Shown: positions 45,101 to 52,687, numbered from the stretch's first letter. The stretch: DNA of 64,000 nucleotides from Carthagonibacter metallireducens (GCA_023554445.1 JAMJQQ010000081.1:15592-79591), one strand, 5' to 3'. A program made the numbers and translations. The notes: generated by a model from the letters alone, not told the origin.

Positions 45101-45357
45101 TCGGTCCAGCGCGGCGGAAGGAGTTCGATCTCCCAGGGGTAGGGAATCGCTGACAGTCCGAATGAGAGACTCGGGATGTCCTGGACCTGAGCGGCGTCGA
45201 GAGGCGCCTGCCCCGCTTCCTGTGCCTGCAGCGAATCGAGGGACGGGGTGGATATCGAGGCCAGCGCGGCGATCGCCACGAGGAGCCTCGGGACGCGCCC
45301 CCCCGGGATTCGAAACAAGCCCGTCAAACCACCCCGACGCGAAGTCTGTGGGCGCAA
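39136..45357 (-). CDS. SprA-family giant outer-membrane protein
   Basis: 2073 aa. Signal peptide at about 25-48 (LLVAIAALASIS ... LQAQ). The N-terminal region has the SprA pattern seen in the type IX secretion translocon: DFDQTREFDATNNLNVYYEGKSDEILKFVELGQVTLPLP, FGVRGDARLGPLNLRGVFAEQKG, then a middle YIEDFEGSSRLRLGLGTRSW block. The C-terminal half is rich in alternating aromatic strands ending in NFNIFGRFAL, as expected of a large beta-barrel. SprA of Flavobacterium is somewhat longer. The start is a TTG at 45357; a TTG inside the first 15 codons is also possible. No other T9SS gene is in the window. Confidence 0.82.
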   Translation of the reverse strand: MRPQTSRRGGLTGLFRIPGGRVPRLLVAIAALASISTPSLDSLQAQEAGQAPLDAAQVQDIPSLSFGLSAIPYPWEIELLPPRWTDPTPLWPGDAAEVWLTTELGDLDRTLAARRDTMWLAGLTLDKLPPDFEARRFYRMAPEMEEAGIPFEVRDQQRIEIIPDALKGIADLDLQISGQGQLNSRWQLYSPCLLGSGQRCNAGAVPDIAPEFQLKAIARGTISERVHLDVDFDQTREFDATNNLNVYYEGKSDEILKFVELGQVTLPLPRSRFISQAVPAGNFGVRGDARLGPLNLRGVFAEQKGSVESRAITLDVGGPDAGTYQDVEVILDDAGYNSGQFFFVVDPRELEGYPYVDVINLEGPEAPPALQPGSSIKLYRHEVGILQQQNVQSGVIQARAVSYRPANADPTLPDSTTFDGFFRPLIEGEDYIVHRSGLWIVMKSRILREEALAVAYITVSGDSVGDYDAEEIFRDYANTGSGELPRLSLLRDPPTHRPGGLTWEKEMHQIYRISSADDLEIGSVDLVISQGPVESGPVVRVEQGTEFAFLEIFGLDDSPRDDIVDVARIWRPAASGEFAGSNVVTGSYLVFPALEPFKDPPPIKDSRLATVQGNPFPLSDGDRNFAIYDEPVDQVRGSSFLYRLNLNYRARSSGVASSFSLGAIGIRQGSEQVRLNDRDLVYGQDYTIDYEIGQLTLLRPEELLAGAQNPDLEVVFEQKPIFQLANRSILGLTGTWSLGKIGAIDFIGLNQREGTVLNRPEVGLEPGGVLLGGVVARLGFEVAALDRLADALPGTGSDVKSRISFDGEVAGSNPTTNRKGVTYIEDFEGSSRLRLGLGTRSWLNGSIVSEPGSDGSGDYLPDVPDATNQLDAVWQAQWLEGTQVQGPLQVQQIDPALRVLSAGSAETVLWVSLTEPPTTGENGWYSVTNPLSESGIDLTTTEFLEFYASTLGTTDEDLAIIIDVGTVSEDAFVLDSLGFPAGLGQLDQEVDPLVGVWGNQDDTGIWDQGCTATPDETAYPLGDPRANCTRGNGLEDSEDLNRDAFLNREERYFRYVIPLNVASRYLVRPTGGEFEFNLYRVPLRLPDYQVNATGENQQNVRHVRMTFTSDVAATVLLSRMEFTGSPWLKRADTGSLDGFIGDTPGTAQQVVVGPISTTDADYVSPPGIGDQEADATDELQLSTQTINEQSLQVAFSDIPSGERIEVYRRYTQRPRDFLTYRRLRIWNLAVEGEWGLDSPLWFYTRMGFDANNFYLYRTKLTPPTGAPTRDDWLPETFIDLERWIRLRTEAEQRIVDAGSSLPNDTTFILWDVDVFPDGDSTLAIVINDRSRAPNLSAIREIALGIENPGGTAVGEGRVWIDDIRIDEAADQTGSALRGTLRVDLSDVMTIEGTYGRRDPFYRQLGEAPPYVNTSDYSTRVAAKLGRFLPGRTGLAIPFEFQHESATESPYFLRETDVFASEIENLRTPDSKLTRFNVGLYKDTRSNSTLARATIDGLRLGYSYRSSAATTTQTQADGTGWNAVANWSRPVADASFSLLPGFLKSAIDGLPSFLSQSVLMRNLRDLRFRWTPRDLRLGMNLTQSRDERRRFVTSAWTASDSSVIPTVDRRFVLTPSAGIQLQPFPSIVAGLAWTSNRDLVDPGLRVQGETARSILEDESNTLFGINTGWETTRNVRGNLSWQPDLSSWFEPRLTINTLYRGARNVSYIEAPESLEGVPGDSTLLRDVAFERDMGINMDVLPLSLATAFGVPEHRNASGAWKGFREIWDRILPVRLDWSRVVNASYDRRDIDPSFGQQLVLAGFDDLRINGSDTASAAGSATRWSARSGYELPWDLETEVNYAITDNEVITPRSTRSTRDTEWPWVSLRWREVPYPDGLSNLFRNVSITATWRDRDRRVGTTTGQDQGQRTLTRSLSFVFLLSSGFNLTYQLDNSQTDRSDQTGTSEADRISHSLRLTGTLPPPSFLSFVQRPIRIAAEYSYNGNFDCRELGGAGFGGSVPGIEVGSGCTAHVDQRTQAAAITLDSDFTGYTVGMQLTWSNRGSAVGRQQTSNQFNFNIFGRFALRSDTGPAPVR

Positions 45358-45454
45358 CGGGAGCCCCGGAAGGCAGCGTCATCACTGCCTCGGCCAGCGT
45401 CCCGGCGGGAGCCCGCCGTCCGGTTGCCTCGGGGTTTCACGGCCATGAGGCGGG

Positions 45455-45483
45455 AATATAGGGAGGCGGCGAACGACCGGAAA
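45455..45483 (-). promoter_or_regulatory. Candidate sigma-70 promoter of the sprA-like gene
   Basis: On the minus strand TTTCCG (-35, 45478-45483) and TATATT (-10, 45455-45460) are 17 bp apart, giving a start near 45448 and a leader of about 90 nt. The -10 is strong and the -35 weak. Confidence 0.42.
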
Positions 45484-45530
45484 CGACGATCCCGGTCGGG
45501 AGGCGAATCGGGCGGTCAGTCCCCGGGGGG

Positions 45531-46160
45531 TCAGAAAATGCGGGTGATTACAGCCCAGTCCCGCACCGGACGTCCATTCCGGAGAGCCGGCTTGAATTCC
45601 ATCGCCATCGCCGTCTCGATCAGCTTGCGATTGAAGCGATCGTTGGGAGTCGGCGGCTCCAGTTCGACGTCCACGGCGTTCCCACGCTCGTCCACCAGGA
45701 CTCTCATCCGGACACGCATTCCCTTCACTTCATTCGGCGGATCCCAGTCAGGGATGATCACACGGGGTTCCGGTACCGTATTCCGATAGCGGCCTTCCGC
45801 GTCGGATCCACCGTCGCCCTCGCCGGTTCCACCCGGTAGCCCGGGAGAGAAGCCAGCCTGCCTGCCCGCCATCGATCCCGGCCGCTCGAGCTGTCCGGTT
45901 GCGAAGCTCGGCGGGCGTGTCTCGACGATCGTTACGTCGGGCGCGTCGAGGCTGGGAAGAGGGGCTGGAGGAGGCGGAATCTCTATGCTCCTCACCTCGG
46001 CGAAGGAGATCGCCTGCAGTGCGCCGCTTCCGGCCGCGGCGTTGCTGTCCCCGGCCCTGGGGCCGGCAGCGACCGTCGCACCTCCCTGAGGGCGATCCGA
46101 CCGGAGTGAGAAGAAGAGAGCGAGGTGGGCCAGTAATGAAATGAGCAGACCGACGCGCAT
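45531..46160 (-). CDS. TonB-family energy transducer
   Basis: 209 aa from the ATG at 46160. An N-terminal membrane helix (MRVGLLISLLAHLALFFSL), a Pro/Gly-rich periplasmic spacer (IPPPPAPLPSLD) and a C-terminal TonB domain (MRVRMRVLVDERGNAVDVELEPPTPNDRFNRKLIETAMAMEFKPALRNGRPVRDW). The family couples the proton-motive force to outer-membrane receptors; no ExbB/ExbD or receptor gene is nearby. A GTG at 46223 would add 21 basic residues. It lies upstream of the sprA-like gene on the same strand. Confidence 0.82.
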   Translation of the reverse strand: MRVGLLISLLAHLALFFSLRSDRPQGGATVAAGPRAGDSNAAAGSGALQAISFAEVRSIEIPPPPAPLPSLDAPDVTIVETRPPSFATGQLERPGSMAGRQAGFSPGLPGGTGEGDGGSDAEGRYRNTVPEPRVIIPDWDPPNEVKGMRVRMRVLVDERGNAVDVELEPPTPNDRFNRKLIETAMAMEFKPALRNGRPVRDWAVITRIF

Positions 46161-46397
46161 CGCACGTCGGTGTTTCCGATCATTCCGACCTGCTGTCGTT
46201 CTCGGACGATCCACAGCACCCACTTCCTCACCGGCTCCCTGGAGAGCTCGACCGTATCGGGCCGTCGCTCCGCCGCGCCTCGACGGTGCCGACCATCAGG
46301 GGATAACCGTGTGTTTGTATCGCTCCTGCGTGGCACAGGTTCCGCTTGCCCTCATTCCTGACCGCGCGCATCTTCGCCGGGCGAGGAAGCCCCTCGC

Positions 46398-47105
46398 ATG
46401 GTCGCGAGAGCTTCTTCGCCATTCATACCCCGTGCACACGGAGCCGGATTTCTGTTCCGCAGCTCGCTCCCCCTGGTCGCTCTGCTCGCGTTTTCCGCCT
46501 GCTGGCGGATCGGTGAGCCCACCGAGCACCCGGCCCAGGTGACGTGGGCTGCGTACCCGGATACCGTGGTCACGGGATCGGTATTCTCGTTCGAGTTCGC
46601 CGGCCCCACATCTCCCGACGCGTGTGGCCGCCTGGACACCGTGGTGGTCGCTGTCGGTGATTCGGTGCTGGTTCTCTCGGGAACGCGCAGTGTATACGAT
46701 ACTATGTGCGCCGACAGCAGGGTCAGCTTCTACGAGGCCCGGCCACTTCGGATCCCGACGGCCGGGCGCTGGACCGTTCGCACGGCGGAAGGGCGGGAAC
46801 TCGGTTCTTTGGTCGCGGTGGACTCCGGCACGTTCTCACCGATGCGGGCCGTGGGGGAAGGGACGCTCCACGCCGCGGGGGGCTGCCTGTTGTTCGGTCC
46901 GGGCTGGATCGGCAACCAGCGCCCATTCGCACTGCGCGGTGACACCACGGGACTCGGACGGCACGCGGGAACCGATCGACGGGTCGTGATCGATGGGCAT
47001 CTCGCCGGCTTCACTACCTGTGGAGCCTGGGGCTCGCGGCCCGTGATTCGGGCCGACCATTACCTGGTGACGGACAGCACCGGGGCGCAGTACTACACCC
47101 AGTAG
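46398..47105 (+). CDS. Putative lipoprotein of unknown function
   Basis: 235 aa. N-terminal signal with lipobox-like LLAFSACWRI (Cys about 35). The soluble part has beta-rich character and several cysteines (ACGRLDTV, YDTMCADS, GGCLLFG, FTTCGAW) that could form disulfides. It is divergent from the tonB-like gene. No family recognised. Confidence 0.72.
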   Translation: MVARASSPFIPRAHGAGFLFRSSLPLVALLAFSACWRIGEPTEHPAQVTWAAYPDTVVTGSVFSFEFAGPTSPDACGRLDTVVVAVGDSVLVLSGTRSVYDTMCADSRVSFYEARPLRIPTAGRWTVRTAEGRELGSLVAVDSGTFSPMRAVGEGTLHAAGGCLLFGPGWIGNQRPFALRGDTTGLGRHAGTDRRVVIDGHLAGFTTCGAWGSRPVIRADHYLVTDSTGAQYYTQ

Positions 47106-47200
47106 CAATCACGGCACACGGTAGTCAGGTTGAGGGCAGAGCAGATTATGGTCGGGTCGCCGCGGTCGGACCGGCCGACGGCCAGAACGGAGGCGCCAGC

Positions 47201-48427
47201 ATGACCTTGTACGAGGAAGGGGACGTTTCCACGAGCCCTGTCAACGAGGGGCTGAACCGGCGACTGTCGAGCGAACTGTCGGAGATGCGCTCGCAGGGTG
47301 TGCTGAAGCAACTGCAGCACATCTGTGGCCCCCAGGGTCCGGTAGTGGATCTCGAAGGGTACGGCGAGACGATCAATCTCTGCTCGAACAACTACCTCGG
47401 CCTGTGCGATGTGCCTGAGGTCGTCGCGGCCGTCCGGGACGGGGCGGACCGCTACGGCGCGGGAACATCATCCGTGCGGTTCATTTGCGGGACATTCGAC
47501 GTGCACAGGGAGCTGGAAGATCGAATCGCCGACTTCCTCGAGACCGAGGCCTCGATCACTTTCACATCCTGCTGGAATGCCAACGAGGGACTCTTCGCTC
47601 CGCTGCTGGACGAGAAGGATGCACTGATCAGCGATGAATTGAACCACGCTTCGATCATCGATGGAATCCGGCTATGCAAGGCGAACAGGCACATCTACCG
47701 CCACATGGATATGGACTCCCTCGAGGAAGCGCTCGAGAGTTCGCAGTCGGCGCGTCATCGGATGGTGATCACGGACGGCGTGTTCTCGATGGAAGGAGAG
47801 ATCGCTCCGCTGCCGGAGATCCGTGAGTTGTGCGACCGGTACGACGCGATAATGGCCGTCGACGACTCGCACGCCACAGGCGTGCTCGGAGATACCGGAC
47901 GCGGCACGCCGGAGCACTTCGGAATGCACGGGGAGGTGGACATCATCACGTCCACTCTCGGGAAGGCGCTGGGCGGCATGGCCGGAGGCTTCATCGCCAG
48001 CAGCCGGGAAGTGGTCGAGTATCTCGTACAGCGTTCACGAACTCAGCTGTTCACCAACGCCATTCCGCCTCACTCGGCCGCCGGAGCCCTCGCGGCGATC
48101 GAGCACCTGGAGTCGCACCCGGAGATGGTCACGCGGCTCCGCGAGAACGCAGAGTACTTCCGGGCGGGCTTGAAGGAACTCGGCTATCAGCCGATCGAAG
48201 GAGATACACCGATCATCCCCGTCATCATCGGTGAGACTGCCGACGCGATCGCCCTCAGCACGCGTCTGCTCGATGAAGGCGTGTTCGTGATCGGATTCGG
48301 ATTTCCCGTAGTACCGCACGGGACCGCGCGGATCCGATCCCAGATCTCGGCCGCCCACACGCGAGAGCACCTGGATCGGGCGCTCGAGGCGCTCGACCGG
48401 TCGGGCCGTGAACTCGGCCTGCTCTGA
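47201..48427 (+). CDS. kbl: Glycine C-acetyltransferase (2-amino-3-ketobutyrate CoA ligase)
   Basis: 408 aa. PLP enzyme of the alpha-oxoamine synthase family. It converts 2-amino-3-ketobutyrate and CoA to glycine and acetyl-CoA. PLP lysine Lys255 is in STLGKALGG. The motif SVRFICGTFDVHRELE favours Kbl over 8-amino-7-oxononanoate synthase. ATG preceded by GGAGG. No threonine dehydrogenase gene is adjacent, so its substrate source is not shown here. Confidence 0.87.
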   Translation: MTLYEEGDVSTSPVNEGLNRRLSSELSEMRSQGVLKQLQHICGPQGPVVDLEGYGETINLCSNNYLGLCDVPEVVAAVRDGADRYGAGTSSVRFICGTFDVHRELEDRIADFLETEASITFTSCWNANEGLFAPLLDEKDALISDELNHASIIDGIRLCKANRHIYRHMDMDSLEEALESSQSARHRMVITDGVFSMEGEIAPLPEIRELCDRYDAIMAVDDSHATGVLGDTGRGTPEHFGMHGEVDIITSTLGKALGGMAGGFIASSREVVEYLVQRSRTQLFTNAIPPHSAAGALAAIEHLESHPEMVTRLRENAEYFRAGLKELGYQPIEGDTPIIPVIIGETADAIALSTRLLDEGVFVIGFGFPVVPHGTARIRSQISAAHTREHLDRALEALDRSGRELGLL

Positions 48428-48449
48428 TCCGATCTGATTCGGGAGATCC

Positions 48450-49124
48450 ATGAACGACAAGATCATCGCACCCTCGCTGCTCGCGGCCGACTTCGCCCGG
48501 CTCGGCGAGCAGGTAGCCGAAGCTGAAGAGGCCGGCGCCTCCTGGTTCCACTTCGATGTGATGGACGGGCATTACGTGCCGAACCTGAGTATCGGGATTC
48601 CGGTACTCGAGTCGTTGCGTGCCGTGACCGAGTCGTTTCTCGACGTGCACCTGATGATCGACAATCCGCAGATCTTTCTCGAGCCATTCGCGAGGGCGGG
48701 CGCGGACATGATCACCATCCACCAGGAGGTAGCGGTCCACCTGCATCGAGACCTTCACGAGATCCGCCGACTCGGCGCGAGAGTCGGGGTGGCCCTGAAT
48801 CCCTCGACGCCGGCCGAGACGCTCTCGGAAGTCCTTCCGCTCGTCGATCTCGTCCTCGTAATGACCGTGAACCCCGGGTTCGGGGGTCAGGCCTTCATCG
48901 CAGCCGCGCTTCCCAAGGTTCAGCGGGTCCGCGAGATGGCCCTCGATATGGGCATCGAAGGTCTTCACGTGCAGGTGGACGGTGGCATCGGACCCGAGAC
49001 TGCGCCCCCTGCGGCACGAGCTGGAGCCGATGTACTCGTGGCCGGCTCATCGGTCTTCAGGGGTCCCGGTTCAATCCGGGAGAATTACGAGGCAATTCGG
49101 GCGTCGCTCTCGGTCCGTGTCTGA
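48450..49124 (+). CDS. rpe: Ribulose-phosphate 3-epimerase
   Basis: 224 aa, normal TIM-barrel length. Interconverts ribulose- and xylulose-5-phosphate. Motifs IAPSLLAADFARLGEQV, FHFDVMDGHYVPNLSIG (metal-binding His/Asp), VHLMIDNP, MTVNPGFGGQAFI and VDGGIGPETAP are all present. The start is 22 nt after kbl. Its end overlaps the JAMM gene start. Confidence 0.96.
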   Translation: MNDKIIAPSLLAADFARLGEQVAEAEEAGASWFHFDVMDGHYVPNLSIGIPVLESLRAVTESFLDVHLMIDNPQIFLEPFARAGADMITIHQEVAVHLHRDLHEIRRLGARVGVALNPSTPAETLSEVLPLVDLVLVMTVNPGFGGQAFIAAALPKVQRVREMALDMGIEGLHVQVDGGIGPETAPPAARAGADVLVAGSSVFRGPGSIRENYEAIRASLSVRV

Positions 49125-49545
49125 ACACGGTGAACCGCGATTCGAGCCCCTGCCGCTGTCGGCGGAGATCCGCGACCACATGGCGCGCCAGGTGGAGGCG
49201 GCCTACCCGGAGGAGGCATGTGGAGCGCTGTTCGGACTCCAGACGGGCCGATCGATGCCCGTCGTGACCGCCGCCGTGCCGCTGCCGAATCGGGCTCCGC
49301 TCAGGCGTGAGGGTTTTCGTCTCGAGCCCGGCGAGCTCGAGCTGGCGTGCCGGACCCGGAGTGCTCTCGGCGAGTCACTCCTCGGCTTCTACCACTCTCA
49401 TCCGGACAGAAGCCCGATGCCCTCGACATTCGATCTGGAGCGGGCGGTGCCCGGCCTCTGGCAGATCACGATCCCCGTGATCGAAGGACGCAGCGGGGCT
49501 CGTCGCGCCTGGCGTACGGAAGGAGCGTCAGCGTGCCGGAGGTGA
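49117..49545 (+). CDS. JAMM/MPN+ metalloprotease, Mec+-like
   Basis: 142 aa from a GTG at 49117 that overlaps the rpe stop by 8 nt. Zinc metalloprotease of the ubiquitin-isopeptidase fold. The full JAMM motif is visible: Glu33 in PEEACGALFG, then HSHPDRSPMPSTFD with His93, His95, Ser103 and Asp106. In Mycobacterium, Mec+ removes cysteine from CysO after the sulfur-transfer step. It overlaps the CysO-MoeZ-like fusion by 13 nt, which makes that protein the likely substrate. Confidence 0.9.
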   Translation: MSEHGEPRFEPLPLSAEIRDHMARQVEAAYPEEACGALFGLQTGRSMPVVTAAVPLPNRAPLRREGFRLEPGELELACRTRSALGESLLGFYHSHPDRSPMPSTFDLERAVPGLWQITIPVIEGRSGARRAWRTEGASACRR

Positions 49546-51044
49546 GGATCCGGATCCCGGCCGCGCTCCGTTCGCATGCCGAGGATCGAGAGGAACTCCG
49601 GTTCCAGGCCGCTTCGCTCGACGAGCTGTTCCTGCAGCTGGCCGGGTCCGAACCGCTGCTGGCCAGCCGGCTGCTGGCCGACGACGGGACGCAGCGCCCC
49701 TACGTGCGTCTGTTTCTCGACGGCGAGGAGGTCGATCTGGCAGTCGAAGGCACGGCGCCGATCACCCGCGACTCCGTTCTGACGGTCGTCGCATCGATAG
49801 CGGGAGGAAACAGCGACCAGGACCGGTCCTTCTCGCCGGACGAGAGGTTCCGGTACCATCGACAGCTGATACTCCCCGGATTCGGAGAGGCGGGGCAGGC
49901 GCGACTTCGCGAGGCGAGTGTGCTTCTCATCGGAGCAGGGGGGCTGGGGTCCCCTGCCGCGCTCTATCTCGCCGCGGCGGGAGTCGGACGCATCGGCCTG
50001 GTCGACGCGGACGCCGTGGATCTGTCCAACCTGCACCGCCAGGTACTGCACGACACCGGTTCGCTCGGTCAGGCGAAAGTCGAATCTGCCGCGGCCACTC
50101 TGACCCGGCTGAACCCGGAAGTCGAGGTCGTACCGCTGGCTCGGCGCCTCAGCGCTGAGAACGCCTTCGAAGTACTCGATGGGTGGGACGTGGTGATCGA
50201 CGGAAGCGATAACTTCCCGACCCGGTATCTCGTCAACGATGCGTGCGTGCTGCTCGGAATCCCGCTCGCATACGGCGCGGTGTTTCGCTACGAGGGACAG
50301 GCCTCGGTGTTCGCTGCCCCGGAAGGGCCCTGCTATCGTTGCCTGTTCCGGGATCCACCTCCGGCAGACCTGGTCCCCGGTTGCGAGGAGGCAGGTGTGC
50401 TGGGTGTGCTTCCGGGGATCATCGGCACGATCCAGGCGACCGAGACCCTCAAGCTCCTGCTCGGCGCCGGTCGCTCCCTTTCCGGGCGCCTCCTGATGGT
50501 GGACGCGTGGTCGATGGAATTCCGGGAGATCGAGATTCGGCGGGACCCCGACTGCCCGCTGTGCGGAATCGATCCGACCATCACGGGACTGATCGACTAC
50601 GAGGAGTTCTGCGGATCTCGCGTGACTCCCTCAGCGGAGTCGGAAGCGGGCGCCGGTCGATTCGAGGCGGACACCGACCCGCCAGACCTGTTGGACGCGG
50701 CTTCGATCGATGCGAACGGCGTGCCCGAGATCGACGTGGAGCAGCTGAAGGCGATTTTCGACCGCGGCGGCCGCCCCCAGCTGGTCGACGTGAGAGAGGC
50801 GCACGAATGGGAGATCAGCAATCTCGGCTTCGCGGGCGCGAAGCTGATTCCGCTGGGCCAGCTGTTCGATCGGCTCGATGAGATCGAGCCGAAGGAAGAC
50901 GCGGTGATCTACTGCCGGAGTGGCAGCCGTAGCGCCATGGCGGTGAAGTATCTGCAGGCCCACGGATTCGACCGCTCGGTAAACCTGCGCGGCGGGATCA
51001 ACGACTGGGCGGCGCGGATCGACCCGGACATGCCTCGCTACTGA
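49533..51044 (+). CDS. Fusion of CysO-like ubiquitin-fold domain, MoeZ/MoeB-like E1 enzyme and rhodanese
   Basis: 503 aa from a GTG at 49533 (AAGGAG upstream). Residues 1-92 match CysO/MoaD-like sulfur carriers (VRIRIPAALRSH at the start, SIAGG at the end, Gly91-Gly92). Residues 100-365 are a ThiF/MoeB adenylyltransferase: nucleotide-binding GAGGLG 134-139, DGSDNFPTRYLVND, zinc Cys267/270/341/344 and Cys284 in VPGCEEAGVLG. Residues 395-503 are a rhodanese with active Cys461 in CRSGSRS. The E1-rhodanese part resembles mycobacterial MoeZ. No stop or frameshift separates the domains. Functionally a sulfur-carrier activation and loading system. Confidence 0.92.
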   Translation: MPEVRIRIPAALRSHAEDREELRFQAASLDELFLQLAGSEPLLASRLLADDGTQRPYVRLFLDGEEVDLAVEGTAPITRDSVLTVVASIAGGNSDQDRSFSPDERFRYHRQLILPGFGEAGQARLREASVLLIGAGGLGSPAALYLAAAGVGRIGLVDADAVDLSNLHRQVLHDTGSLGQAKVESAAATLTRLNPEVEVVPLARRLSAENAFEVLDGWDVVIDGSDNFPTRYLVNDACVLLGIPLAYGAVFRYEGQASVFAAPEGPCYRCLFRDPPPADLVPGCEEAGVLGVLPGIIGTIQATETLKLLLGAGRSLSGRLLMVDAWSMEFREIEIRRDPDCPLCGIDPTITGLIDYEEFCGSRVTPSAESEAGAGRFEADTDPPDLLDAASIDANGVPEIDVEQLKAIFDRGGRPQLVDVREAHEWEISNLGFAGAKLIPLGQLFDRLDEIEPKEDAVIYCRSGSRSAMAVKYLQAHGFDRSVNLRGGINDWAARIDPDMPRY

Positions 51045-51088
51045 CCAGAACCCGCTCGAGCGCCCGGCGGAGATCTCCGAGACCCGCT

Positions 51089-52687
51089 TCAGTCGCTCAG
51101 GTCCACCTGACGCACATCCAGTACATCGTCGAGCGCGACGAGCTGCTCGACGAAAGCTGGCGAGAGACCGGCGTCGAGTCCGATCACGGCGAGCGCCTCT
51201 CCGCTGTCTGCGTCCCGGGACTGGTGGAACTCGCCGATATTGACCCCGGCGTCTCCGAGCTTCGTCCCCACCCTTCCGATGACGCCGGGCACATCTCGAT
51301 TCCAGACGAAGAGCAGAGAGCCGACCGGGCTCACGTTGACCGGATACGCATCGACACGGACCAGTGTGGCCGACCCATCTTCGCGCAGTGAACCTGCGAT
51401 CGTCCGGTCAGCCTCCCTCCCGTGCACCGAAACCTCGATCCACGCGGAGTGCCCGGTCAGCGGCTTCACGCGCGATCGGACGATTTCAATCCCCCGTTCC
51501 TCGGCGAGGAGCAGCGAGTTGACGAGGTTGAGCGGTCCCGCGAGCGATCGTCGCAGGAGACCCTCGGCCACGGCCGAGGCAACGAGTCGCAGACCACTTG
51601 GCATCTGTCCCGCCAGCCGAACGCTGACCCTCTCGATTCGGCTTTCCGAGAGCTCGGCCGCCACCATGCCGAGCCTGCGGCCGAGATCGATCACGGGCCT
51701 CAGCCTCTCGAGGTCGGCGGTCCCGGCCGATGGGACGTTCACCGCGTTGCGAAGCTTCCCTTCGAGGAGCGCATCGCGCATTGCGTGAGCGATCTCGATC
51801 GCGATTTCTCGCTGAGCCTCCGGGGTCGAGGCCCCGAGGTGCGGGGTGAGCACCAGGTTGCGTACGTGTCGCAACGGATGGTCGGCCGGAAGGGGTTCGA
51901 CTTCGTAAACGTCCAGTGCTGCCGCGCGAAGTCGCCCTTCCTCGAGGGCGGCGACCAGTGCCTCTTCATCGACCAGCCCGCCTCGGGCCGCGTTGATCAG
52001 CACTGCCTCAGGTCGCATGAGCCGGATCCGCTCCTCGTCGATCAGGTTGGTGGTTTCCTCGGTGAGCGGAAGGTGGAGGGTGACGTAGTCGGACCGGCGA
52101 AGCAGATCATCGAGGTCCGCGGCCTCGACGTTGAGATCGGAGATTCTCTCGGGCGTCAGGTACGGATCGGTGACGAGGACCTGCATACCGAATGCCCGAG
52201 CCCGCAGAATGACTTCGGTCCCGATCCGCCCGGCACCCACCACGCCGAGCGTCTTTCCGCTCAGCTGAGTGCCGCGGATGCGTCCGCGATCCCATCTGAG
52301 CTCGTGCATCGAGCGATCGGCTTCGGCGATCCCCCGAGCAGTCGTGAGCAGCAGGCCGAAGGTGAGCTCCGCCGTGGACAGCGTATTCCCCGCCGGTGCG
52401 TTGAGCACCGCCACGCCCTGTCTGGTGGCCGCGTCGAGATCGATGTTGTCGGTGCCGACACCTGCTCTGCCGATCACCTCGAGTCCCTCGGCCGCCTCGA
52501 TCAGCTCCCTGTCGGCCCTCGTTCTGCTCCGCACCACCAGTCCCGCAGACCCGACCAGCCGTCGCTTGAGCTCCTCACGCGGAAGCGAGGAGAGGTCCTC
52601 GACCTTTATCGCGCCCGTCTCTTCGAGAATCGCCACACCTTCGGCCGACAGCGGATCGGCCAGCACCAGCCGCTTCGGATCGCTCAT
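51089..52687 (-). CDS. serA: D-3-phosphoglycerate dehydrogenase
   Basis: 532 aa, the long form. Oxidises 3-phosphoglycerate to 3-phosphohydroxypyruvate. Segments in order: N-terminal substrate half, NAD-binding GVVGAGRIGTEV, HLPLTEETTNLI, catalytic-His region LTPHLGASTPEAQ, an allosteric substrate-binding domain (about 320-450) and a C-terminal ACT domain for serine feedback (VPGVIGRVGTKLGDAGVNIGEFHQSRD). The ATG at 52687 is one base from overlapping the aminotransferase stop (ATGA), so both are one operon. Confidence 0.95.
   Translation of the reverse strand: MSDPKRLVLADPLSAEGVAILEETGAIKVEDLSSLPREELKRRLVGSAGLVVRSRTRADRELIEAAEGLEVIGRAGVGTDNIDLDAATRQGVAVLNAPAGNTLSTAELTFGLLLTTARGIAEADRSMHELRWDRGRIRGTQLSGKTLGVVGAGRIGTEVILRARAFGMQVLVTDPYLTPERISDLNVEAADLDDLLRRSDYVTLHLPLTEETTNLIDEERIRLMRPEAVLINAARGGLVDEEALVAALEEGRLRAAALDVYEVEPLPADHPLRHVRNLVLTPHLGASTPEAQREIAIEIAHAMRDALLEGKLRNAVNVPSAGTADLERLRPVIDLGRRLGMVAAELSESRIERVSVRLAGQMPSGLRLVASAVAEGLLRRSLAGPLNLVNSLLLAEERGIEIVRSRVKPLTGHSAWIEVSVHGREADRTIAGSLREDGSATLVRVDAYPVNVSPVGSLLFVWNRDVPGVIGRVGTKLGDAGVNIGEFHQSRDADSGEALAVIGLDAGLSPAFVEQLVALDDVLDVRQVDLSD

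Noticed and set aside
43834..45153. A 439-codon plus-strand frame inside the sprA-like gene.
   Set aside because: Antisense to a continuous 2073-codon frame with signal peptide and SprA motifs; no motif of its own.
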